Assembly (NCBI RefSeq): GCF_004341165.1
Contig: NZ_SLZR01000005.1
Coordinates: 177,428 to 241,427 of the forward strand
Source of the DNA: Reinekea marinisedimentorum
GTDB taxonomy: Bacteria; Pseudomonadota; Gammaproteobacteria; Pseudomonadales; Natronospirillaceae
DNA length: 64,000 bases
Direction: 5' to 3'
The notes under the pieces: model-generated
What the model was told of the DNA's origin: nothing
Seen by the model: only the letters and a program-made list of their open reading frames with translations
Databases searched by the model: none
Position numbers and translations under genes: made by a program
Shown: one piece after another, positions 48,374 to 57,014 of the stretch
Numbering within the stretch: the stretch's first letter is position 1
How the letters are laid out: each line of letters begins with the position of its first letter

Positions 48374-48811
48374 ATGAATAAAGCATGTCCATTAGTCATT
48401 AGAAAAAATAATGAGCAATATGAATTTCTTGCTTTCGAGCACCCATTGGCTGGCAACCAAATTGTTAAAGGGACAATTGAAAGTGGAGAGTCACTCGAAG
48501 CAGCTTGTGAACGAGAATTGTTTGAGGAATCAGGGCTGGTAGGAAAAGTGGTATCTGATTTGGGCTGTTGGGACGCCAAATTCGAAGGCCAGGTTTGGGG
48601 ATTCTGTGAAATAGAATTAGATAGCACACCAGCAGAACGATGGGAGCACTCTTGCCTAGATGATAATGGTCATACTTTTAGATTTTATTGGCAGGCATTA
48701 GATAGCCAGTTGGACGAGAACTGGCACCCACTTTTCAAGGGCGCAATTGAGTACGTAAAAAGCGCTATAACAAACACAGGCACGCGACTCGTAAACTCGC
48801 GCGTGCTGTAG
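48374..48811 (+). CDS. Nudix hydrolase (cassette 1)
   Basis: 145 aa with a perfect Nudix box: GTIESGESLEAACERELFEE followed by SGL, i.e. Gx5Ex7REUxEExGU. The substrate is unknown; the set WEHSCLDDNGHTFRFYWQ may shape it. The start lies 11 bases after the core GTTATAG, typical of a cassette, and there is no good ribosome site. Its last 16 codons lie within the attC site, so the C-terminus (GTRLVNSRVL) is encoded by recombination-site DNA. Confidence 0.88.
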   Translation: MNKACPLVIRKNNEQYEFLAFEHPLAGNQIVKGTIESGESLEAACERELFEESGLVGKVVSDLGCWDAKFEGQVWGFCEIELDSTPAERWEHSCLDDNGHTFRFYWQALDSQLDENWHPLFKGAIEYVKSAITNTGTRLVNSRVL

Positions 48812-48820
48812 GCGTTATAT
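48764..48820 (+). other. attC site 1
   Basis: 57 bp. Left half TATAAC-AAA-CACAG-g-CACGCG; complement of the right half TATAAC-GCC-TACAG-CACGCG. Core sites pair fully, the spacer is unpaired, and one extrahelical G interrupts the arm. The right core is GTTATAT at 48814-48820. This is the clearest attC in the window. Confidence 0.9.
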
Positions 48821-48834
48821 TTCAAGGAGAGTAA

Positions 48835-49572
48835 ATGGAAATTAATTCAGTACAAGAGCTCCTTGAGCGACTTGAAGAAATACAAAAAGATCAGGTTCAA
48901 TCTATCTGGTATAGAGGGCAGGGTTCTAAAGATTGGTCGCTCACCCCTTACTACTTGCGTCTCGATGGTAGGCAGTCAGAGTCAACACTACTAAAGCGTT
49001 TCAAGCAAAGTGCTGCAATGCTTATAGAAACCAGTCCAAAAGAGTCATTCGATTGGTTGTTTCTCATGCAGCATTACGGTGTTCCGACAAGACTTCTTGA
49101 TTGGAGTGAAAGCCCTTTAGTAGCGCTTTATTTTGCAGTAGAAAATATAGAAAAACATGGAGAAGAAGATGGTGCACTTTGGTTGCTTTACCCATCTGAA
49201 CTGAATAAGCATGCAAGAATAAACAATAAAGAAGAAGAAGGCTTTATTCCATCATTTGATGATGAAGAGCTAGAAAGCTATTCAGTCGAGAGTTTGAAAA
49301 GCAATTCACGAATTCAACTGTTTCCAGTGGCCACAATTGCCACTAGAAATAATGCCAGAATTCAGGCTCAACTTGGTGTTTTTACAATTCATCATCACGA
49401 AAACATTCCAATTGAGGAGGTGGGAGATAGATCGCATACGTTAAAATTTGTTATTCCTGCGAACTCTAAAGAAAGAATTAAAAATCAATTGGCCTTGTTG
49501 GGCTACACGAAATTTCAACTATTTCCAGAGCTGTCTAGTATTGGGGATATCATCAAAGAGGGCATCAAATGA
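48835..49572 (+). CDS. FRG-domain protein (cassette 2, first gene)
   Basis: 245 aa. The FRG motif is seen in SIWYRGQGSKDWSLTPYYLR, followed by FDWLFLMQHYGVPTRLLDWS and SPLVALYFAV, the conserved FRG core. FRG domains often occur in phage-defence and toxin-like contexts; biochemical activity is not settled. Strong AAGGAGAG ribosome site. It overlaps the DUF262 gene by four bases (ATGA), so the two proteins are made together and probably act together. Confidence 0.88.
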   Translation: MEINSVQELLERLEEIQKDQVQSIWYRGQGSKDWSLTPYYLRLDGRQSESTLLKRFKQSAAMLIETSPKESFDWLFLMQHYGVPTRLLDWSESPLVALYFAVENIEKHGEEDGALWLLYPSELNKHARINNKEEEGFIPSFDDEELESYSVESLKSNSRIQLFPVATIATRNNARIQAQLGVFTIHHHENIPIEEVGDRSHTLKFVIPANSKERIKNQLALLGYTKFQLFPELSSIGDIIKEGIK

Positions 49573-50642
49573 GCTACATAGAAACCTCACCTCTAAAAAA
49601 TACAACCACAATGCTTATATATGCCGAAAAGGATGAAATAAAATTAGATCCTCCATATCAAAGAATGGGTGATGTATGGCCCCTTGAAAAAAGGCAGCTT
49701 TTAATTGATTCGATTTTAAATGATTACGATATTCCAAAGATTTATTTCCATATATATGACAGAGATGAAAAGGCAAAAACGGGAATTTCATATTCAGTAA
49801 TCGATGGCAGGCAGAGGTTAGAAACGATTTGGAAATTCATAGAGGGCTCTTTTACACTCTCTGATGATTTTGAGTATCAAAGAGACCCAGATATCAAGCT
49901 ATCGGGCTTAAGTTACGAAGATATTGCCAAGGAATACCCACGCATTCGCATTCAATTTGATTCATTTGTGCTCCCTATTGTCGGGGTTAGCACCGATGAT
50001 GAAGACCTAATAGAAGACATGTTTTCACGACTAAATGAGGCTGTTCCGCTCAATGCGGCAGAGAAACGGAATGCCTTAGGTGGAACAGTTGTTAATGCTA
50101 TAAGGGGAATAGCTCAACATGAGTTGTTTTTGAACAGGGTAAAGTTTAAAAATAATCGGTATCAGCACATGGAGGTTGCAGGAAGGATTCTATTAACAGA
50201 GCATAGTCTTTCCACAACCAATAAACTTGTAGACACGAAGAAAGCATATTTGGACAGCTTTGTTAAAAAGAACCAGGTAGAAAATCAAGAAGTGGATAAC
50301 GCTCGCGATTCAGTAATGGTTGTACTAGATGCCATGTCTAACCTCTTCGTTGCTTCCGATGATCTACTGAGGGCGCAAGGTAATATGGTCTTGTATTATC
50401 TGATTTTCAAGAAGGCTATTGAGCTAGGTGAAGAATCAAAAATAACTAGAAGAAAGCTAATAGATTTCCGAGAAAAGCTTTATGAAAACAGAAGAGTCGC
50501 TGAGAGCGAATATTCTGAGTCTAGTTTTGATTTGTTAGAGTACGATCGGTTGTCTCAGCAGGGCACCAATGATGCCTCTAATATTAGAGAGCGATTTAGA
50601 ACTTTGGCAGCCGTTATCGGATTGAGTCAAGTAGAAATATAA
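49569..50642 (+). CDS. DUF262 (GmrS/ParB-like) protein (cassette 2, second gene)
   Basis: 357 aa. The DUF262 fold is marked by LDPPYQRMGDVWPLEKRQLL, PKIYFHIYD, the DGRQR nucleotide-binding motif in SVIDGRQRLETIW, and FSRLNEAVPLNAAEKRNAL. DUF262 is the nucleotidase half of GmrSD-type restriction enzymes and of several defence systems; the DUF1524 nuclease half is not present here. Its partner in this operon is the FRG protein. The stop TAA overlaps the first core of attC 2. Confidence 0.9.
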   Translation: MSYIETSPLKNTTTMLIYAEKDEIKLDPPYQRMGDVWPLEKRQLLIDSILNDYDIPKIYFHIYDRDEKAKTGISYSVIDGRQRLETIWKFIEGSFTLSDDFEYQRDPDIKLSGLSYEDIAKEYPRIRIQFDSFVLPIVGVSTDDEDLIEDMFSRLNEAVPLNAAEKRNALGGTVVNAIRGIAQHELFLNRVKFKNNRYQHMEVAGRILLTEHSLSTTNKLVDTKKAYLDSFVKKNQVENQEVDNARDSVMVVLDAMSNLFVASDDLLRAQGNMVLYYLIFKKAIELGEESKITRRKLIDFREKLYENRRVAESEYSESSFDLLEYDRLSQQGTNDASNIRERFRTLAAVIGLSQVEI

Positions 50643-50710
50643 CAAGCGTAAGCAGGCATGGAAAAATTTCCGCTAGTGCTCCAAATTTTCGCCTGTTACG
50701 AACATTAAGA
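50637..50710 (+). other. attC site 2
   Basis: 74 bp. Left half TATAAC-AAG-CGTAA-g-CAGGC pairs with GCCTG-TTACG on the right, with one extra G. A second A/T stem (GGAAAAATTT / AAATTTTC) lies inside. The right core reads ATTAAGA, with A in place of the usual G. Confidence 0.75.
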
Positions 50711-50741
50711 GTCGTTAATTCATAAGTGAAAGGAATGAAAA

Positions 50742-51254
50742 ATGAGAGAGCGTATTGAAAAACTGGTAGCTTGGGGTGAGAAGAATGGACTCGAAATCGA
50801 TAAAGATCTATTTGATATCGAGGCATATGAAGCGGATATAAAGAATGGCTATCCGGTAGATCATGTGTTTGAGGAAGATTTAGGCTGCGCGTTAAGGGAA
50901 GTCGGAGTTGGGTTTGAACTTGAGCAAGGTGTTTGCCCGAGTGACTATTTGCCTGAAATTGTTAAGTCTTGTTTTTCGTTAGTTAAAGATGCTGAAATAC
51001 AAAATATTTCTGTAGATTCAAGTGATGATTGGGAGAGCGCAAGCGTTCAGCTAACACTGGAAGGTGCGGCCGAGTCAATCACCATTGAAAATGTAGATAA
51101 TTCAGATTGGATACCAGATGAATTATGGATTGCTTTAAAGAAGTTCTCGGAAGAAAAGCTCCCCAAAGTATTGTTTCCATTGAGAGCAGGTGAAACAGTC
51201 AATGTTATTTATTTGCCTTCTTCAGAAGTTGCAGTACTGAACGAGCTAATCTAA
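50742..51254 (+). CDS. Unrecognised acidic protein (cassette 3)
   Basis: 170 aa, soluble and acidic, with no signal peptide or membrane segment and no family I recognise. The N-terminal third is helical (MRERIEKLVAWGEKNGLEID); the middle (about 85-125) is beta-like with SVQLTLEGAAESITIENV; the end has LPKVLFPLRAGETVNVIYLP. Ribosome site AAGGAATG. Alone in its cassette between attC 2 and attC 3, it may be an immunity protein, defence factor or cargo of no known role. Confidence 0.7.
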   Translation: MRERIEKLVAWGEKNGLEIDKDLFDIEAYEADIKNGYPVDHVFEEDLGCALREVGVGFELEQGVCPSDYLPEIVKSCFSLVKDAEIQNISVDSSDDWESASVQLTLEGAAESITIENVDNSDWIPDELWIALKKFSEEKLPKVLFPLRAGETVNVIYLPSSEVAVLNELI

Positions 51255-51256
51255 CT

Positions 51257-51361
51257 CTTAACAATCCAAAGCAGTTCATGCCCACCTAAAACCACTCCGC
51301 GGCGGGCATTGGACGCAATTCCGCTGGCGCTCCATTGCGCGACTGTTTAGGGGCATTAAAA
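51257..51361 (+). other. attC site 3
   Basis: 105 bp. Left TTAAC-AAT-CCAAA-g-CAGT against the complement of the right end TTAAT-GCCC-CTAAA-CAGT. Inner stem GCCC...CCGCGG...GGGC. The right core is ATTAAAA, again with A for G. It resembles attC 4 in its first 40 bases. Confidence 0.75.
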
Positions 51362-51368
51362 GTAAAAG

Positions 51369-51737
51369 ATGAAACTTCAGTGCTGTAACAAATTGAGACG
51401 TCCAAAAGTCTCCTTTAAAGCTAATAAGGGGGATTTAATAGGGATCGTTTTTCTTGGTGGTTTTTTTGGAGGGATTCTATTCCTAATAGGATGGCTGACT
51501 ATTGCACTAATGATATCGGCTATAAGTTCAGGAGACTTTGGTGAGCGAACTTGGACTGGGTCTAGAAGCGGAATGGGATATATTTTAGTCATATTTTTAA
51601 TTTATAAGGCTACACCTTACTTTTTCAAAATTTTAAGTTTCTTTGTAGATTATAAGCTCCGAGTTAGTAGTACTTGTAGTGTATGCGGTGACAAAGCTGA
51701 ACATGTTAATCTTCCTTCAAAGGCAGACCCATTTTAA
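51369..51737 (+). CDS. Small membrane protein with CxxC motif (cassette 4)
   Basis: 122 aa. Two hydrophobic helices (about 24-50 and 70-92), a Cys pair near the N-terminus (LQCCNKLRR) and a zinc-like CSVCGDKAEH near the C-terminus. Not recognised as a known family. The ATG lies eight bases after the attC 3 core and lacks a good ribosome site. Its TAA lies in attC 4. Confidence 0.65.
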   Translation: MKLQCCNKLRRPKVSFKANKGDLIGIVFLGGFFGGILFLIGWLTIALMISAISSGDFGERTWTGSRSGMGYILVIFLIYKATPYFFKILSFFVDYKLRVSSTCSVCGDKAEHVNLPSKADPF

Positions 51738-51836
51738 CAAACCAAAGCTGTTCACGCCCGCCAAAAACCGCGTTCCGCGGCGGGCTTAGGACTCGTTCAC
51801 TATCGTTCACTCGCCCCAAAAATTGGGCGTTAGGTT
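51732..51836 (+). other. attC site 4
   Basis: 105 bp. Starts TTTTAAC-AAA-CCAAAGCTGTTCACGCCCGCC and ends TTGGGC-GTTAGGT; the right core GTTAGGT fits the GTTRRRY consensus exactly. Inner palindromes CGCG...CGCGG and GTTCACTATCGTTCAC. Confidence 0.8.
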
Positions 51837-51845
51837 TTTTCGAGA

Positions 51846-52094
51846 ATGAGACGAATTGTATTAACCCTCGTATTCGTTATTAGTGCATTGCTTTTAGTAG
51901 CGTTTTTTAGTGTAGATGCTTGCTTTGACGCTGGAGGAGTTTGGAACAATTTGGGCTTAGCTTGTGAGGGCGTAAAACCTGATTTTACTCCTCAATACAT
52001 GCGCGGGTACCCAATGTTTTGGGTGGTAGTTATACTTCTATCAGGAATAATTACTTTATTAGTAAGTAAAGTGGTGCTACGGCCTAAACATTAA
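51846..52094 (+). CDS. Small two-helix membrane protein (cassette 5)
   Basis: 82 aa: N-terminal helix or signal anchor (LTLVFVISALLLVAFF), a short outside loop with two Cys (ACFDAGGVWNNLGLACEG), and a second helix (MFWVVVILLSGIITLLVS) with a basic tail. Such Cys-loop minimal proteins are frequent cassette cargo; I do not recognise a family. Starts ten bases behind attC 4. Confidence 0.6.
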   Translation: MRRIVLTLVFVISALLLVAFFSVDACFDAGGVWNNLGLACEGVKPDFTPQYMRGYPMFWVVVILLSGIITLLVSKVVLRPKH

Positions 52095-52149
52095 TAAGCT
52101 GCAGCACTGTCGTTGAACTTCGCCCGATAGCTAAACTGCACAATTAACC
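52090..52149 (+). other. Possible attC site 5 and fragment
   Basis: TTAAT-AAGC-TGCAG on the left matches the complement of CTGCA-CA-ATTAA on the right, giving a weak attC-like frame with core ATTAACC. A second AAC-AAGCGCTTCACAGG motif at 52203-52220, just before the next gene, looks like the left half of another attC. The array is decayed here. Confidence 0.45.
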
Positions 52150-52227
52150 ATTGGCTGGATTTATGTCTGATAGCTAATTATTTAGCCACCCATCTTAAAA
52201 TTTAACAAGCGCTTCACAGGGGTCATT

Positions 52228-52845
52228 TTGAGTAAATGGATTGAATGGGCAAAGCAACTTCAAGCATTGAGCCAAGCTGGCAAAGTGTATTCCAAGGATA
52301 AATACGATCTTGAGCGCTTTGAAAGCATAGCTGATATATCGCATCAGATGTTTGCCGAACTGGGTGATACTTCTCTGCAAAGAGTACAAAATCTATTTAT
52401 CCCTGAATCGGGGTATCCAACCCCAAAAATCGATTTGCGAGCTGGTGTCATCAAGAACAATAAAATTCTTCTTGTCCGTGAACGCGAAGATAACTGTTGG
52501 ACACTACCTGGTGGCTGGGCGGATGTGAGTGAAACACCATCGCAGGGTGTTGTGCGTGAAGTCTTTGAAGAATCCGGCTATACGGTAAATGAACCAAGGC
52601 TTATTTCTGTAAAGGATCGCGCCATTCATCCATATGTTCCGACTTATCCATTTCATATCTATAAAATGTTTTTTCTTTGCAACTTCGTATCAGGCGACCC
52701 TAAGGTAAATATTGAAATATCTGAAATTGGTTTTTTTGAGTTAAGTAACTTACCAATGCTGTCTATAAGCAGAGTATTACCAGAAGATATAGCGATGATG
52801 TTTGAACACCATAAGAATCATAGCTTACAGGTATCAGTCGATTGA
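52228..52845 (+). CDS. Nudix hydrolase with N-terminal helical domain (cassette 6)
   Basis: 205 aa. An N-terminal helical part (WIEWAKQLQALSQAGKVYSK) typical of the NUDIX_N class precedes a Nudix domain with box GGWADVSETPSQGVVREVFE followed by ESGY. Members of this class include ADP-ribose and related nucleotide-sugar pyrophosphatases. The start is TTG 52228 after CAGGGG. Not similar in sequence to the Nudix protein of cassette 1. Confidence 0.87.
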   Translation: MSKWIEWAKQLQALSQAGKVYSKDKYDLERFESIADISHQMFAELGDTSLQRVQNLFIPESGYPTPKIDLRAGVIKNNKILLVREREDNCWTLPGGWADVSETPSQGVVREVFEESGYTVNEPRLISVKDRAIHPYVPTYPFHIYKMFFLCNFVSGDPKVNIEISEIGFFELSNLPMLSISRVLPEDIAMMFEHHKNHSLQVSVD

Positions 52846-52959
52846 ATTCGGCCAAGCTAACAAACGCGTCAATGAGCACTTAGACTTACACTCCCATCAC
52901 TTGTTTAAACAAATACCCGCCCCTATATAGAAAGCTACGTATTTCAACGTGGCGCTAAT

Positions 52960-53943
52960 ATGATTCCGTTTTCAATTTTAGATCTTTCTACCGTGGCTGA
53001 AGGTTATTCGGTCGCAGACTCTCTGAAGCAAACAGGCAAAATGGCCGTTGAAGCAGAAGCTTTAGACTATAAACGATACTGGTTGGCCGAACATCACGGC
53101 ATGAAAGGTATCGCAAGTTCTGCGACGTCAGTTATTTTGGCGAATATAGGCGCAGCAACAAAGACCATAAGAATCGGTGCCGGAGGCGTTATGCTGCCAA
53201 ACCATGCGCCGCTTGTGATTGCCGAACAGTTTGGTACGTTGGCAGAGCTATACCCGAACCGTGTCGATCTGGGTTTAGGCCGAGCGCCGGGTACGGATAT
53301 GAACACCGCACAAGCACTACGCCGCAGCCTTCATGGCTCGGTTGATCAATACCCGCAAGACATTAAAGAGTTACAGGCCTACTTCAGTAATGAAGAACAG
53401 CCCGTTATTGCCGTGCCCGGTCAAGGCACTCAAGTACCGCTGTGGCTGCTGGGCTCTAGCCTTTACAGCGCGGAGCTGGCGGCGAATTTTGGTTTGCCTT
53501 ATTCCTTTGCGTCTCATTTTGCGCCCGACCATTTACAACAGGCATTGCGTGTTTATAAAGAGACTTATCGGCCCAGTGAGAAAAACCCGAAGCCCTACAG
53601 CATGGCAGGCATGATGGTGGTTCTGGCGGATACCCAGGCCGAGGCTGACTATTTATTTACATCCGTACAACAAAAGTTTATGCAAATGCGTACAGGTGGC
53701 AATACCCGCTTTCCTGCGCCGGTCGATTCAATGGAAGGGCGCTGGACATTGGCCGATAAACAGATGGTTAATCATGTACTGACATACGCTTTGGTTGGCA
53801 CAAAAGACAGTGTGAAAGATAAGTTAACCAAATTTATTGCCATGACCGATATAGATGAATTGATCGTTTCCATGCCTATTTATAACGCTGATGCTCGCAG
53901 CCACAGTTTAAAGCTATTGGCTGAACTCAGAAGTAGCCTTTAG
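52960..53943 (+). CDS. LLM-class flavin-dependent oxidoreductase
   Basis: 327 aa, bacterial-luciferase-like TIM barrel. Motifs [40 protein letters not shown] and GLGRAPGTD are typical of the YhbW/LLM group. It needs reduced FMN from a separate reductase. Substrate unknown. It stands alone at the right border of the cassette region and is GC-richer than the cassettes. Confidence 0.9.
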   Translation: MIPFSILDLSTVAEGYSVADSLKQTGKMAVEAEALDYKRYWLAEHHGMKGIASSATSVILANIGAATKTIRIGAGGVMLPNHAPLVIAEQFGTLAELYPNRVDLGLGRAPGTDMNTAQALRRSLHGSVDQYPQDIKELQAYFSNEEQPVIAVPGQGTQVPLWLLGSSLYSAELAANFGLPYSFASHFAPDHLQQALRVYKETYRPSEKNPKPYSMAGMMVVLADTQAEADYLFTSVQQKFMQMRTGGNTRFPAPVDSMEGRWTLADKQMVNHVLTYALVGTKDSVKDKLTKFIAMTDIDELIVSMPIYNADARSHSLKLLAELRSSL

Positions 53944-54080
53944 CCACAAAACTGTCCGTTTTAATAAGCACTTTTGAAGCTTTCATCTACCTCTGCTTCT
54001 ACGGCATAATTCAACCGCCAGTGGTGCAAACGCCACTGGCATCAAAGCCCATACCGAACCCTAAAGCAGAGTAACCGCCC

Positions 54081-54878
54081 GTGAATCCTATCAAATTTAT
54101 AGCCGCCGATATGGACGGCTCTTTGTTAAATGACGATAAACAACTGCCCGATGATTTCTATGAGGTATTCGAACAGCTAAAGGCCCGTGGTGTCATGTTT
54201 GCTGCAGCGTCGGGTCGTCAGTATGAAAGCTTATTGGAAACCTTCGAATCAATTAAAGATGAAATGCTGTTTATATCCGATAATGGCACTCTTGTAATGC
54301 ATCAGGGGGAGGAGCTGCACAGCTCTACTATTGATCAGCAGAGCGTTAAACAGATCATCAACAGCATTCACCCCATTGAAAGCACCTACATCGTTTTATG
54401 TGGCAAAGGCATTGCCTACATTGACACTAAGAACCCTGAAGCCCTCAGCGAAATCCGGAAATACTATGCGAAGGTAAAGCACGTAGATAACTTGCTGCAT
54501 GTTGACGATGAGATCATCAAGGTTGCCGTTCTAAACTTCAATGGCACCGAAAAGCATGTTTACCCGGTGGCCAGCCCGCTGTTTTCAGAAACCCTCCAGG
54601 TTGTCGTCAGTGCGCCTGTTTGGTTAGATTTTATGGAGAAATCCGCTTCGAAAGGTACCGCTATTAAAATTCTACGGCAGAGGTTTGGTTTCAGCTATCA
54701 GCAGTGCATGAGCTTTGGTGATTATTTTAACGATATTGAAATGCTCAAAGAAACGCACTTCAGTTACGCAATGGAAAACGCACACCCTGAAATTAAAAAG
54801 CTAGCTCGCTTTGTAGCACCCGCGAATAACGAGAGTGGCGTTACTCGAATCATTCGTGATCAAGTCCTGCAGGCGTGA
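54081..54878 (+). CDS. HAD-superfamily (Cof-type) phosphatase
   Basis: 265 aa. HAD motif I AADMDGSLLNDD with both Asp residues, motif II AASGRQYE, motif III Lys in KGTAIK, motif IV GDYFNDIEML. A C2-type cap is between. Relatives dephosphorylate sugar phosphates or flavin nucleotides. GTG 54081 is the only plausible start; no clear ribosome site. Confidence 0.9.
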   Translation: MNPIKFIAADMDGSLLNDDKQLPDDFYEVFEQLKARGVMFAAASGRQYESLLETFESIKDEMLFISDNGTLVMHQGEELHSSTIDQQSVKQIINSIHPIESTYIVLCGKGIAYIDTKNPEALSEIRKYYAKVKHVDNLLHVDDEIIKVAVLNFNGTEKHVYPVASPLFSETLQVVVSAPVWLDFMEKSASKGTAIKILRQRFGFSYQQCMSFGDYFNDIEMLKETHFSYAMENAHPEIKKLARFVAPANNESGVTRIIRDQVLQA

Positions 54879-55195
54879 TTATTTAGCTTTGAGCGAATTC
54901 ACAAACAAATAAAGAGCGCTTCTTAACTGGGCTGACTGCATTATAGTGATCACCCCACTACCTACTGAGTACTGTGTTATAAAGAAGGTAGAGTCCAGTT
55001 TAAGAGCCTTCTTCTCAGCCTAATTACCTAGATGTTTATAGCTGCTTCTTGACGCTCTGATTAGCTGTATCATTTAAAACATTCTAGACTGCACTGCACA
55101 GTCCCAATATTGTTGACTGCCGAGCATTTCAGCAGCTGTAGTAACGATATTTCAAGGGGATCAGAAAACCTCGATTATCGTTGGTACACAAACCT
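54879..55195. other. 317-bp intergenic region
   Basis: Between the HAD and diguanylate cyclase genes. AT-rich; I see nothing beyond the AAGGGGAT stretch upstream of the next gene. Confidence 0.5.
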
Positions 55196-56668
55196 ATGAT
55201 CAAGCGTAAAAAGAGCCTTATCTACTGCGTTGTGTTTTGCCTGCTGATTGGCGGTATGACTCTTTATGAGCTGCAATACTCCTTATCACGGGAAGAAGCT
55301 AAAGCGGAAGAGCGCGTTGCAAGCACCAGTATCCTGATTGCCGAGTGGATAAAAGGCGCCTTTGCTGCTTCGGATTATATTCTCCGTGATATTGTCCTCA
55401 CGGTGCCCGTTTCAGAGCTTCAATATCCAGCTGTCAATGCCGAGGCGCATGCTCGCATCTCGAAATACATCGACGACAAGCGTAAAACATTCCCGCATGC
55501 AAATGGTACGGGCCTGAATGATGAAAACTGCATTATGACGCATACCCCTGCCATTGTGGGTTTTGATGCCAGCAATCGTGAATGGTGCAGCGTGCCCAGG
55601 GATAATCCAGATATTCAAACCTACGTTTCAAACATGTTTACCAGCAATATTGGTGAACTGATGGTGATTCAAACTCGAAAATTCCCCGGAGAGGCGTTCA
55701 CTGGGCTGGCAGGCATTGGCGTGAATTTGGATTTCTTTTCAACATGGCTCGAAAAGGTATCGGTCGACACCCATGGCGTGATAGCCATCTCTGATCAGAA
55801 CCTCCGTATGCTGGCAAGAAAGCCCGCTAAGCCGGAAGAACTGGGTAAAAAAGTAAACGACCCATTAGTGGAAGCCTTCATTGCCTCCGGTGAAAGCTAC
55901 AAAACTTTTCGAGACATCTCTCCGTTAGATAACGAACCGCGCCTGTACGGTATTCGCAAGGTTGAAGGGTTACCGTTTGTGGTTGTGGTTGGCGAAGCGG
56001 ATCGTGACTGGCAGGCGGACTGGCGGCAGCGGGTTTGGTTATCTGCAGCTGCACTAGTTATCTTGTGGTCGTTGGCATTCTATACGCTTCACACTTACTG
56101 GGTACGGTTGAGGAGCTTCGCTGAACTGAACAAAGTCCGTGATGAGCTTGAAAGCCTCAGCCTCACCGATGCCCTGACCGGATTGGCCAACCGCCGTTGC
56201 TTCAACGATGTTTTAGAGGCCGAATGCCAGCGTATGCGCCGCCTAAACGCACCCATTTCTGTGATCATGATCGATGTGGATTTCTTTAAAGACTTTAACG
56301 ACACCTATGGCCACCTGGCTGGGGATAAATGCCTGAAACAAGTGGCTGCCGTTATCCAGAGCAAACTCAAACGACCACAAGACCTGGCGGCCCGTTACGG
56401 CGGTGAAGAGTTTTGTTGTATTCTGCCAGAAACGGAACACGCGGGTGCAACCGCTATTGCCATGAGCATTAAGGATGAAATAGCCAGGCTGAGCATCCCC
56501 CACGAAGGCTCTGCAATCGGGAAATACGTTACCGTCAGTTTAGGTGTGGCTACGCTGGTTTGTGATCAGGCTGTTCATTGCGAAACGCTCGTAAAATTGG
56601 CTGACGAGCGGCTCTACCAAGCCAAGAAGAAGGGTCGCAACCAAGTGGTTTCAGATGCAGTCAGTTAA
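55196..56668 (+). CDS. Membrane diguanylate cyclase with dCache-like sensor
   Basis: 490 aa from ATG 55196 (a TTG 15 bases upstream is also in frame). N-terminal helix (SLIYCVVFCLLIGGMTLYEL), periplasmic Cache-type domain (about 35-270), second helix (about 285-305), a short coiled linker, then GGDEF (about 325-490). The active site RYGGEEF is intact, with IDVDFFKDFNDTYGHLAGD, and the inhibitory I-site RPQD sits five residues before GGEEF. It should make c-di-GMP under product feedback. The linked ligand is unknown. Confidence 0.92.
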   Translation: MIKRKKSLIYCVVFCLLIGGMTLYELQYSLSREEAKAEERVASTSILIAEWIKGAFAASDYILRDIVLTVPVSELQYPAVNAEAHARISKYIDDKRKTFPHANGTGLNDENCIMTHTPAIVGFDASNREWCSVPRDNPDIQTYVSNMFTSNIGELMVIQTRKFPGEAFTGLAGIGVNLDFFSTWLEKVSVDTHGVIAISDQNLRMLARKPAKPEELGKKVNDPLVEAFIASGESYKTFRDISPLDNEPRLYGIRKVEGLPFVVVVGEADRDWQADWRQRVWLSAAALVILWSLAFYTLHTYWVRLRSFAELNKVRDELESLSLTDALTGLANRRCFNDVLEAECQRMRRLNAPISVIMIDVDFFKDFNDTYGHLAGDKCLKQVAAVIQSKLKRPQDLAARYGGEEFCCILPETEHAGATAIAMSIKDEIARLSIPHEGSAIGKYVTVSLGVATLVCDQAVHCETLVKLADERLYQAKKKGRNQVVSDAVS

Positions 56669-56689
56669 GTAAGTACCGTGAATTAAATG

Positions 56690-57005
56690 GGGTATCCACA
56701 GACACCTAATTAACCAAACACCCACCTAAAAGATTAAACTAACGTACAACCCTTCTCATTGCGGATCAGCTTGTATCGCGACAGCGATCAAGCTGCCAGA
56801 CTCAATACGTTTTAATCCAATACCAATGATTTCAGGCATGTCTAAACTTCAGCCTGACTGAACTCTTCTGCTTAGTTCGATCGATTTTCTAAGTGAGTAG
56901 CGCACCACGTTTAGAAATCACTGATAGTCCGCCCCGATCAGGCAGTTTCTGCTTCAGTGAATCAAATTTACCAGCAAATACTCTAAAGCGTTTTTTCAAA
57001 GCTAT
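56690..57005. repeat. Diverged ~300-bp repeat, copy 1
   Basis: Aligns in the same orientation with 60968-61265. Shared blocks include ACACCCACCTAA / ACACCCATCTAA, TCAGCCTGACTG at 56849 and 61109, a GATCAGG block and a terminal AAAGCGTTTTTTCAAA / AACGCTTTTCTCAAA. The minus strand shows a broken frame with KLPDRG in this copy and KLPDLG in the other. Probably a decayed gene or insertion-sequence remnant. The remaining intergenic bases hold nothing else I can name. Confidence 0.65.
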
Positions 57006-57014
57006 GCGTTGGTT

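Larger units (their letters stand above)
48357..52880 (+). mobile_element. Integron gene-cassette array without integrase (CALIN-type)
   Basis: Seven short open frames, all on the plus strand and AT-richer than the flanks, alternate with palindromic sites. At least four sites (48764, 50637, 51257, 51732) have attC traits: AAC-type first core overlapping or near the upstream stop codon, a three-base spacer, complementary arms with an extra G, and a TTA-type last core shortly before the next start. A further AAC-AAACGCGTCAATGAGC stretch at 52859-52880 looks like the left half of a last attC. No integrase gene is in the window, so it is either a cluster of attC sites lacking integrase or the distal part of a larger integron. 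Confidence 0.75.
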
